This document shows, piece by piece, positions 18,685-26,561 of a DNA stretch of 35,039 bases; the first letter of the stretch is position 1, and every line of letters begins with the position of its first letter. The DNA comes from Piromyces finnis. Its lineage: Eukaryota; Neocallimastigomycota; Neocallimastigomycetes; Neocallimastigales; Neocallimastigaceae. Below the pieces are notes generated by a model. It worked only from the letters and a program-made list of their open reading frames with translations, had not been told where the DNA came from and ran no database searches. The stretch spans positions 1-35,039 of the forward strand of contig MCFH01000125.1 in the NCBI GenBank assembly GCA_002104945.1. The letters run 5' to 3'. The position numbers and the translations under genes are program-made.

Positions 18685-21600
18685 CTAATAGGGTTCCAAA
18701 TCAGATACGTGAATGATTGGGTAGATTCTAAGTTCATCAGGAAGTTCAAGTTTATAGGATATCGGCGAAACTTTCTTTAAGATTTTAAAAGGTCCAAGTT
18801 TCCTTGGTTTAAGCTTCTTATTTCCATTTCTTATAATTAGATTACTATTTATCCATACTTTATCGCCTACTTTGAGCTCCGGTGGATTTTTTCTATTATT
18901 ATCATAGTATTTCTTTTGTTTGTTAATAGCTTCTTTTAAATTTTCTTTAAGTTGTTTTGTTAGTTCATCAAAGTCCTTAATGAATTCTTCAGCTCTAGGC
19001 ACATCTGAATGACTTGGGATGTGGGGAGAATGCTTAGGGTTATAGCCATAGTTGGCAAAAAATGGTGAGTATCTCAAAGATTCTTGAATTGAATTGTTAT
19101 AGCTAAATTCGGCAAGATGAAGATATTTGTACCAGTTGGATCCTTTGAGGTTGGAGTAGCACCTTAAGTATTGTTCAACAACGGAGTTCACCCTCTCCGT
19201 TAATCCATTAGTTTGATGGTGAAAAGGAGAAGAGAGTTTAAGATCAATGTTGAATGATTTACAAATTGCGTTCCAAAATTTAGAGGTGAATTGAGTCCCT
19301 CTGTCAGAAATTATTTCTTCGGGTAATCCATGGAGTCGAAAAATGTTGGACATGAAGGCAGAAGCTGTATCAAGAGCAGAGGGGACTTTAGGAAAAGGAA
19401 CAAAATGACTCATCTTAGTGAGTCTGTCAACAACAACGAAGATACAAGAAAATCCATTTGATGGAGGAAGATCGGTGACAAAATCCATCGAGATAGAGGA
19501 CCATAGTTTATTTGCTATCTCTAATGGTTGAAGAAACCCATAAGGTTTATAAGGTTTATGTCTTGAATCCTTTGAGCGGCAACAAATTTCGCAAGAGCGA
19601 ACGTATTCTTTAACGTCCGGGATTAAAGAAGACCACCAGAAATCACGATTTACGAGGGCGATTGTTTTTTTAATACCAAAATGTCCGGCAGAAGGCGAAT
19701 CATGGCAAATATTTAAGATAGTAGGACGGCAATTCTTTGGGACATAAACTTTATTGTTGAATAATAAAAAACTGTTACTTAGGGAGAACTTATCAATACT
19801 TGGGTGTGGGACCGGAGGATTCTTCGATTCGAGGTAATAGCAAATATTTTGATAAAATTTGTCATTTTTTAATTCGGATAAGATGTTTTCGTAAAGAGAA
19901 TAAATAACTGAAGCGGGAGCACAAAAGTTTTCAGGGCGAAGAACAGAAAGAGGGATTGAATTAGGTTCCATATTATCAGGAGCAGAAGCATAATCAGGTC
20001 TGCGAGATAATGCATCAGGTTTTCCATTATTGGAGCCGGAGCGATACCTGATGTTGAAATTAAACTCGGCTAGAAAAAGGGACCAACGAACATGCCTTTG
20101 GGTCATCTTCTCGGGCTTCTTTTGATATAATAGGTTTCTGTGATCAGAGAAGATTGTGAATGAAATGGAGGTTCCTTTTAGGAGATGACGCCAGTGTTCT
20201 AACGAGTCAACGATTGCTAGTAACTCTTTATCGTAAATTGGATAATTTTTTTCCGCAGCAGTGAGTGACCTAGAAAAGAAAGCTATAGGATGAACCTTGT
20301 TGTCTGAAAGGGAATTTTGCGAGAGAATGGCTCCAATGGCGAAGTTACTGCTATCAGTTTCTACCAAGAATGGAAGTTTCCTGTTAGGATAAGCTAAAAT
20401 GGGGGCAGAAGAGAACGTTTTCTTAATGTCTTCAAAGGCTTCTTGCGATTCTTTAGTCCATTCAAACTTAATACCCTTCTTGAGGAAAAGGGTTAATGGC
20501 TGAGAACGCTTTGCGAAGTTGGGAATAAAGCGTCGATAATAGTTAACTAAGCCTAAAAATGATTGAAGTTCTTTAGTATTGGAAGGAACGGGCCATTCAA
20601 GAATTGAGGATACTTTGGAAGGATCCATATATATCCCATTGTGAGCAATTCGATGTCCAAGGAAGTCGAGAAATGGGACAAAAAATTGGCACTTTTCAAT
20701 TTTTGCATATAGGCCAGCTTTCCTTAGCCTAGTAAGAACTTCATCAACGTGTTTGAGATGCATAATCTCATTTTCTGAGAAGATTAAAATGTCGTAGATA
20801 TAACTAAAGGCAAATTCACCGAGTATACCATCCAAAACGTCATTAATGAAGTGCTGAAAAACCGCGGGTGCGTTTTTCAGACCAAAGGGCATTACCAAGT
20901 ATTCGAAATGACCAAACTTACAGTTGAAAGCGGTTTTATATTCATCACCGCTCTTGATCCTAACCAAATTATATGCTGAACGTAAATCCAATTTTGAGAA
21001 TATATTTCCTTTTCCTAGCTGTTCTAGCATTTCATTAATAAGTGGTAGCGGATACGAATCACGGATTGTGATCTCATTTAGGCGTCTATAATCGACACAC
21101 ATACGTAGGTCGCCATTCTTCTTAGGCACAAATAGTACTGGAGCCCCAGCTGGTGACTTCGACTTTCTAATAAATCCCTTTGATAAATTATCATCAATAT
21201 ATTCTTTAAGTGCGGTCGATTCCTTTTCTGTTAATGGATAAATTGGTCCATAAAATAATTGAGATCCTGGTTTGAGATTGATCTCACAGTCATATTGACG
21301 GTGTGGAGGAAGGGTATTTGCTGATTTTTCGTCGAATACATCCTTAAAAGATCTAAGCTTAGAGGGTAACATTTCCATTATTTTCTCTTCTGAATTTAAT
21401 TCATTAGGAGATTCGGATTCAATGATATGAGTTGTGAAAGAGCTAGGTATAACTATACAATGTGAAAGGCAATAGTTAGATTTGAATGATATTTCTTTAT
21501 TGGCGAAGTCAATTGTCGGGTTGTGGGTACTAAGCCAATTTATTCCAAGGATTCCACAGTAAGAAGGTAGATCCAAAACATAAAATTCAGTTTGACATTG

Positions 21601-22656
21601 ATGATTCTTATATTTTAAGGAAATAGGAAGAGTTTTACTTAAAATAGGTTGCATTCCTCCAATTCCAGAAATTCTTGGGGGGATGGAACTGGAATCAAAT
21701 GGAATGTTGTTTTCCTTAGCAAAATAAACATCCATTAAGTTCAATTCAGAACCAGAATCTAAGAGAAGCTTGACAGTGGTAGAAGTTCCGGCGAAGGCTA
21801 GTTCGGTGGTTAGAATCGGTTGTCTTATATTTTGATTATCTGATAATCTTGGTCGAGCAGGTAATTTTGTATTTGAATGGGAAACAAAAGCTGAGCTTGA
21901 GGGTGCTTTATTCTTCTTATTAGCTAATGGGCAATCTTCTAGTTTATGTTGAGCGGATCCACAATATAAACAAAGATTTTCTTTTCTTCTACGTTCCTTT
22001 TCTTCTTTTGTGAGTGGACCTCGGTGTTTAATAAAAGGTTTAGATTGTTTCGTATTATTAGATGATGAGCTTTTACTAGAAGAATTTTTTCCATTACCAA
22101 ACAATTGTCTATGAGCGGATATTCTTGAGTCAATTCTAGTAGCGATAGTCTGCATTGAAGATAGTGTTTTCGGTCCAGGGAACATTTCAAGAATTCTACT
22201 AGCTATTGGGTCTTGAAGGCCTTCCAGAAAAGCATCCATCTTTGCATCCTCATTCCATGTAGATTCGTCCGCATACTTATTAAATTCTAGGATATAATTT
22301 TGTATATTACCTAGACGTCTTTGTTTTATTGTCCTGAGTTTCCTATTGGATACGAAAGCTGAATCAGAAGAACCGTACATTGCTTTTAGCTTTCCAACAA
22401 AGGCTTCGTAGTCATATAAACATGGGTCATTGTTTTTTATCAGAGAAACAATCCAATTCATTGCATCCCCGTACATTCTAGATATCAAATATACGACTTT
22501 ATCTGTATCACTGACATAACGGTCTGGATAGAGCATAAATATAAGTTCCATCTTAGCAATGAATCCTTTGAAAAATCGACGGTCTCCTGCAAAACCATCT
22601 TTCAAAGTTGCATTATCTAAGTTACTATTATTCGTATTTAAGAATTCGTGTTCCAT
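18685..22656 (-). CDS. Element B Gag-Pol polyprotein, uninterrupted but RT active site mutated
   Basis: A 1323-residue single ORF. Gag core about 15-200 (FLEGLQDPIASRILEMFPG). CCHC knuckle C229-C232-H237-C242. Protease LLLDSGSEL with D300. RT about 440-690 with LDLRSAYN (D557) and [10 protein letters not shown]. The catalytic motif reads Y-I-Y-D at 619-622: the first Asp is Tyr through a single GAC->TAC change (codon 20794-20796), which by knowledge of all RTs should abolish polymerase activity. RNase H has D767, E811 and D838. Integrase has zinc ligands H985, H992, C1022, C1025 and the DDE triad D1058, D1118, E1154. A three-residue duplication (KPYKPY, 1034-1039) lies after the zinc domain. 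The ORF ends right after HVSDLEPY; A, D and F continue into a chromodomain, so B has lost it. The start ATG follows an A-rich leader; no frameshift between gag and pol is needed. Confidence 0.95.
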   Translation of the reverse strand: MEHEFLNTNNSNLDNATLKDGFAGDRRFFKGFIAKMELIFMLYPDRYVSDTDKVVYLISRMYGDAMNWIVSLIKNNDPCLYDYEAFVGKLKAMYGSSDSAFVSNRKLRTIKQRRLGNIQNYILEFNKYADESTWNEDAKMDAFLEGLQDPIASRILEMFPGPKTLSSMQTIATRIDSRISAHRQLFGNGKNSSSKSSSSNNTKQSKPFIKHRGPLTKEEKERRRKENLCLYCGSAQHKLEDCPLANKKNKAPSSSAFVSHSNTKLPARPRLSDNQNIRQPILTTELAFAGTSTTVKLLLDSGSELNLMDVYFAKENNIPFDSSSIPPRISGIGGMQPILSKTLPISLKYKNHQCQTEFYVLDLPSYCGILGINWLSTHNPTIDFANKEISFKSNYCLSHCIVIPSSFTTHIIESESPNELNSEEKIMEMLPSKLRSFKDVFDEKSANTLPPHRQYDCEINLKPGSQLFYGPIYPLTEKESTALKEYIDDNLSKGFIRKSKSPAGAPVLFVPKKNGDLRMCVDYRRLNEITIRDSYPLPLINEMLEQLGKGNIFSKLDLRSAYNLVRIKSGDEYKTAFNCKFGHFEYLVMPFGLKNAPAVFQHFINDVLDGILGEFAFSYIYDILIFSENEIMHLKHVDEVLTRLRKAGLYAKIEKCQFFVPFLDFLGHRIAHNGIYMDPSKVSSILEWPVPSNTKELQSFLGLVNYYRRFIPNFAKRSQPLTLFLKKGIKFEWTKESQEAFEDIKKTFSSAPILAYPNRKLPFLVETDSSNFAIGAILSQNSLSDNKVHPIAFFSRSLTAAEKNYPIYDKELLAIVDSLEHWRHLLKGTSISFTIFSDHRNLLYQKKPEKMTQRHVRWSLFLAEFNFNIRYRSGSNNGKPDALSRRPDYASAPDNMEPNSIPLSVLRPENFCAPASVIYSLYENILSELKNDKFYQNICYYLESKNPPVPHPSIDKFSLSNSFLLFNNKVYVPKNCRPTILNICHDSPSAGHFGIKKTIALVNRDFWWSSLIPDVKEYVRSCEICCRSKDSRHKPYKPYGFLQPLEIANKLWSSISMDFVTDLPPSNGFSCIFVVVDRLTKMSHFVPFPKVPSALDTASAFMSNIFRLHGLPEEIISDRGTQFTSKFWNAICKSFNIDLKLSSPFHHQTNGLTERVNSVVEQYLRCYSNLKGSNWYKYLHLAEFSYNNSIQESLRYSPFFANYGYNPKHSPHIPSHSDVPRAEEFIKDFDELTKQLKENLKEAINKQKKYYDNNRKNPPELKVGDKVWINSNLIIRNGNKKLKPRKLGPFKILKKVSPISYKLELPDELRIYPIIHVSDLEPY

Positions 22657-22735
22657 AATTATTTTTTTTTAGGAAATATGCAAGAGAAGAAGAAATCGGA
22701 AATTAGAGAAGCTTAAGGGAGTCCAAAGTCCAAAA

Positions 22736-22771
22736 GAGAGTCCTAAAGAGAGTTCTAAAGAGAGTTCTAAA
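22736..22771 (-). repeat. 12-bp tandem repeat in the leader of B
   Basis: Three units (plus strand GAGAGTCCTAAA, then GAGAGTTCTAAA twice), with more degenerate copies on both sides (about 22715-22815). Noncoding leader between PBS and gag on the minus strand. Confidence 0.75.
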
Positions 22772-23019
22772 ATGAGTCTAAAAAAAAATCCTAAAGATAG
22801 TCCAAAAGATAACAGATTCGAAGAGTTGAGTATTTTTCAAAAGAGTTTGATGGTAGGGAGAATTCAGAATATCTTAATAGATTTCAAAAAAAAATTTAAT
22901 ATAATCCCAGTAGGTTTCAGTATAGTTTACTGTAGTTCAAAAGATTTCGAAGGAGTTTATCAGCAATAAGTAAATTTTAATATGCTTTGATATACAAGGG
23001 TATTGTGTATATTTCTTAG

Positions 23020-23030
23020 GGTGTTTTTAT
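23020..23030 (-). promoter_or_regulatory. Self-primer binding site (PBS) of element B
   Basis: Minus-strand ATAAAAACACC directly inside the 5' LTR. The first ten bases are complementary to GTGTTTTTAT in the LTR (plus-strand ATAAAAACAC at 23231-23240); base 11 mismatches. TATAAAAGG lies about 38 bases upstream of the primer on the minus strand. Confidence 0.7.
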
Positions 23031-23544
23031 TGTAATGTTTCTATAAAAATAATATATTTATATAGAAACGTTTCTGTACACAATAGGCGAGTATATCCAC
23101 TTAAGTAATATGTTTTTTTAATATATTAATAAAAATATTTTATTTTATTTTATTTTTAAGTTTCTTTATTTAATTTATAAAATAATATTTTATAATTTTG
23201 TGTAAATTACTTATTTTTTATTATTAATTAATAAAAACACAAAAAATAATTTTTTTTGTAAATTTTCTTTCCTTTTATACTTTTCCAAAATTAATTAAAA
23301 TTTAGGTTTCGGAAAGATAATAGTATTAATTAGTAATTAAATTTTAATTTCCGATATTTGATTGGTCTCGGCTAATTTCAATAAAATTTAAAATAAATTT
23401 ATCGGAATATCTATTTAAAAAATTTTTAAAATCAATAAATAAAATTATTATTTTAAATTTGGTAAAGTTATGTGTCGAACCCACGACATCTATCGTGATT
23501 AATTTCGACGTTTACCAATATACCAATATTACTAATTTCATTAT
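23031..23544 (-). repeat. 5' LTR of element B, cut by element C
   Basis: 514 of the expected 528 or so bases. It stops after ...ACTAATTTCATTAT, where the LTR of C starts; the remaining CAATATTCGTTACA is missing. Carries promoter, primer sequence and tRNA-like module as in the other LTR. Confidence 0.92.
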
Positions 23545-24039
23545 TGTAAGAAATATTTGTGGCCATAAGTTTGCCCACAAATATTTCAATTGAAACCATA
23601 TATTCTGGTCATCATTTATTGGCCAAATATATGTATAACCATATATTAATGGTTATTAATTAAATAGGAAGTTTATTTGCTTTACCCAATCAAGTGGTAA
23701 AGAAAATAAACTCATATAGTTAAATAGTATAGTCAAAACTAACGTTAAATACTTTAGCGTTAGTATTAAAGTAAATTAGTAACTATAATAATAATTAATG
23801 TAGATAATTATAATTAATAAATAAAAGATATAATTAAAATATAATTATTTAAGTAAAAGTTATTTCATAAAATATTTATATAAGTGTTTATATTTATTTT
23901 AGTGTTATAATATTTATTTTCTTTCTTTTATTATTTTTTATAAAACTTTATTTAGTTATTAACTCGTATAGAGAGGTAATAACTAACTTAATTAACTAAT
24001 TAGTAACTTATTAACTAATAATATAAAAAACCTTTTACA
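23545..24039 (+). repeat. 5' LTR of element C
   Basis: 495 bases, TGTAAGAAATATT...CCTTTTACA. The start is a 13-bp inverted repeat as in the solo LTR. Self-primer AGCGTTAGTAT at 23756-23766 is itself part of a short stem (ACTAACG..CGTTAGT). Left flank ATTAT lies inside the LTR of B. It is assigned to C, not called solo, because the adjoining PBS matches its own primer. Confidence 0.9.
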
Positions 24040-24050
24040 ATACTAACGCT
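24040..24050 (+). promoter_or_regulatory. Self-primer binding site (PBS) of element C
   Basis: ATACTAACGCT immediately after the LTR, exactly complementary over 11 bases to AGCGTTAGTAT (23756-23766) in that LTR; base 12 mismatches. Confidence 0.78.
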
Positions 24051-24312
24051 TTATAGTTAGTTCTTACGTTAGCTTAGTTTTAATTAGGTTAGTTTTATTA
24101 AAGTTCTTAAAAAACATATTTTATTTTATTTAAATTATTGTTTAATAATAATCATTTACAATATTTTATATAATATTCAAATATTATATTTAAAAGAAGT
24201 AAATTTATTATTAAAAATAATTATTTTTTAATAGTTTAGTAATAAAAAGTTCATTATTTTAAAATTTAAAATTCACTATAATCATATTTTATATAATAAA
24301 TTCTTTAATTTA

Positions 24313-26490
24313 TTGAAAGAATTTATTTTAGAGTTAGAAATGAAAAATACAGGTAAGTCGCCTAACCCTCGAGGTGTCCATAAATTGGACACAAAAACAT
24401 CATTCGTAAGGGACGGGACCCGTCCTGACGCGGCGAGCGCGGATGGCATGGATGGTGTAGAGGGAATGTCACGGGTTCGAACCCCGGTGCTTCTCGAAAG
24501 CACTGAGGTCGAATCTAATCAGAATTTACAGGTTCAACAGGGGGATTCTATGCCCGCCCCTGTTGATCCTTCTTTCTTTTTTACTAATAATAGTGAGGTA
24601 AACCCAATGCAGCACATTGAAGTTCTTCTTAATAGATATGTTTCGGAAATATCTAGCCAGTTTGCTAGTATGGGAAACCGTCTGGGTGCTATGGAAGAAC
24701 AACTTCGGGGTATTGAGGTTTACAAGAGCGAGATAAACGATGCTCTTCAGCAAAAATTTGTTGAAGTGGATCAAAGGTTGGAAGCAAATGAGTCAGCTAG
24801 CCAAGTTAGCTTGGAAGAGCTGCATGCTGTGGAAAATGCCTTTACTGCAGAACATGAGGAAAGGTTACAAGACCACCAGCAAGTGCTAAACAACCAAGAA
24901 ACGTTGTACCGCCAATCTAGTGCCTTTGTCTCTTATAAAAAAGAGCTTGAAGAAGAGATGGCCAGATTGAGGGAACAACGAAACGCTCTAGAAGAAAGAG
25001 AAAAATTGTTCGAGGCTAAAGTCGAAGCCATGAACAGAAGAGCTGAAGCCAGAGCTCATGAAAGAACATCCTATCAAACCGGTGGTATGGGTAATCCTCA
25101 TGGTGCTGGAACTAGTAGTAGCACCAACCCTACGGAATACTCCGAGGATGGGGACGTGAAGATGTTCGACTGGCGAGTACATAGGTATGAAGAAAAAGTG
25201 CCTATGTTTGATAATAATGGGATAGACTTAGAGGGTTTTCAAGAGAAATGCTTACGTCATTTCAAACGTTACCCATATGACTATGGTAACGACGAAAAGG
25301 CAAAGGTTAGCTTCATTGAAGATCATCTAGGTGGGAAAGTATTGAGATGGTATAGACTCAGAGAGAGGATGTTGCAGCGTAGGAATCCTGATGCTGAAAG
25401 ACTATTCCTCCACCTTCAAGATAAGTTTCCACCAGAGTCTCCCCATGAACTCTGCAAGTCAAAGTTGCTTAAGCTCACACATGAGTGGGGAAAAGCATAC
25501 GATTACTTGGAAGAGTTCAATGAATTGACGGAAACACTTGGGCTCCCTGAAAATGTTAGGAGACAGGTGTTAATACAACAGGTCAGGCCTTCTGTCAGGG
25601 AAGCGTTCTATGATATCCCTGAACAGGAACGTACGCTGGAAACATTAAGTGAAGTCTTGTTAAAGTGCGATGATCACCAAGCAGTCTTCCGTAATGAAAC
25701 CATAGAAAAGTACGACAAAAGAGACCGCCAGACCACTATTATGGCCTTGTTGGACATTACAGACCCATGTAGACCATCTAGATGGGCTGAGTTGAAGCAG
25801 AAGAACAACAAGCCAAATAATAAGCCTAAAGTTGAGCAGACCAACACTCAGGCTTACGCAAAAAACAATAACGGTACTAAAGAACGTCGTGAATCCTTAA
25901 ATAAGTCAAGCTTTAGAAGAAGTTCTAGCTTCCAACCAAGGCAAGGACCTTCTAGTATGGGAAATAACCCATTACCTAAGGCTATGGCAAGTCAAACGAC
26001 GGTCAATAACAGTTACTACAGTCAGAACCAACTAGTAGCTGAAATAAATGCAAGAAGCAACCCTCGAGATATAAAAAGGGTGGAAGTCTTGTATGATACT
26101 GGTTCCACTACAAACCTCATTCACCCAAATTTGGCAAAGAAGCTCGGGTTAAAAGTAGTGGACAAACCAGCCATATTCAGAACTGTGAATGGAGATATCG
26201 AGTTAAAGCAGTTCTCAGATGACTTGCAGTTGAAGTTATGGTTAACTCCATCTGGCGAACAAGAAGCTAAACCATACTGCTTCAACACAAGTTGTCACCT
26301 ATCCGACAACATGCCGGAGATGATCATTGTGGGACTGGGCTTCATGGATGAGCACTTTATCTACAGAGGTTATGATAAAGATGCACAAGTGAGGTACTTC
26401 GTAGTAGATAATGATAAAGATAAAGGACATACCAACGGTTATGGTGTAAATGGTGGCGATATCTACTACTGTACTCAATTAAGTCCATAA
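24313..26490 (+). CDS. Element C Gag-protease
   Basis: 725 residues if read from 24313; the ATG at 24352 (MKNTGKS) is an equally good start. Residues ~115-250 form a long charged coiled coil (YKKELEEEMARLREQRNALE). A capsid-like gag domain lies at about 285-460 (VPMFDNNGIDLEGFQEKCL, LRWYRLRERML, LHLQDKFPPESP). A basic, Asn/Ser-rich region lies at about 495-560, where a CCHC knuckle would be expected; none is present. A retropepsin domain lies at about 585-690 with EVLYDTGSTTNLIHP (D595-T-G; the other elements have DSG) and MIIVGLGFMDEHFI. It ends in TAA at 26488-26490. Pol lies in the -1 frame, open from 26424, so the frames overlap by 67 bases. Confidence 0.9.
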   Translation: MKEFILELEMKNTGKSPNPRGVHKLDTKTSFVRDGTRPDAASADGMDGVEGMSRVRTPVLLESTEVESNQNLQVQQGDSMPAPVDPSFFFTNNSEVNPMQHIEVLLNRYVSEISSQFASMGNRLGAMEEQLRGIEVYKSEINDALQQKFVEVDQRLEANESASQVSLEELHAVENAFTAEHEERLQDHQQVLNNQETLYRQSSAFVSYKKELEEEMARLREQRNALEEREKLFEAKVEAMNRRAEARAHERTSYQTGGMGNPHGAGTSSSTNPTEYSEDGDVKMFDWRVHRYEEKVPMFDNNGIDLEGFQEKCLRHFKRYPYDYGNDEKAKVSFIEDHLGGKVLRWYRLRERMLQRRNPDAERLFLHLQDKFPPESPHELCKSKLLKLTHEWGKAYDYLEEFNELTETLGLPENVRRQVLIQQVRPSVREAFYDIPEQERTLETLSEVLLKCDDHQAVFRNETIEKYDKRDRQTTIMALLDITDPCRPSRWAELKQKNNKPNNKPKVEQTNTQAYAKNNNGTKERRESLNKSSFRRSSSFQPRQGPSSMGNNPLPKAMASQTTVNNSYYSQNQLVAEINARSNPRDIKRVEVLYDTGSTTNLIHPNLAKKLGLKVVDKPAIFRTVNGDIELKQFSDDLQLKLWLTPSGEQEAKPYCFNTSCHLSDNMPEMIIVGLGFMDEHFIYRGYDKDAQVRYFVVDNDKDKGHTNGYGVNGGDIYYCTQLSP
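24420..24500 (+). other. tRNA T-arm-like / B-box sequence inside gag of C
   Basis: ACGGGTTCGAACCCCGG (about 24472-24488) forms a near-perfect tRNA T-arm with a canonical B box. A loosely A-box-like TGGATGGTGTAGAGG lies about 30 bases upstream. The acceptor stem and anticodon arm do not form, so it is not a tRNA gene. It sits in an unusually GC-rich patch of codons. Confidence 0.4.
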
Positions 26491-26561
26491 CTACAGTTAC
26501 TAATGCAAAAGCAAGAAGGCCTCTGGTAACTGTAACTGCGGAAAACATAGAAGCCGAAATC

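Larger units (their letters stand above)
18057..23544 (-). mobile_element. Element B: Ty3/gypsy element with intact reading frame, no chromodomain
   Basis: 5488 bases visible on the minus strand: 5' LTR (right), PBS, leader, a single gag-pol ORF, hairpin and polypurine tract, 3' LTR (left). The two LTRs differ at only a few places. The 5' LTR lacks its outermost 14 bases because element C is inserted there. Left flank is AAAAT (18052-18056); its partner should lie beyond the window. Confidence 0.93.

Noticed and set aside
22772-22969. 65-codon plus-strand ORF (MSLKKNPKDSPKDN..)
   Set aside because: Lies in the noncoding leader of B, opposite strand, and arises from its 12-bp tandem repeats.
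23545-24039. Reading this LTR as a second solo LTR
   Set aside because: The 11 bases after it match its own internal primer and a gag-pol of matching orientation follows, so it is the 5' LTR of C. The missing right-hand target duplication is explained by D truncating C.
24420-24500. A tRNA gene inside gag of C
   Set aside because: T-arm and B box are good, but the acceptor, D and anticodon arms do not fold, and the stretch is in an open coding frame.
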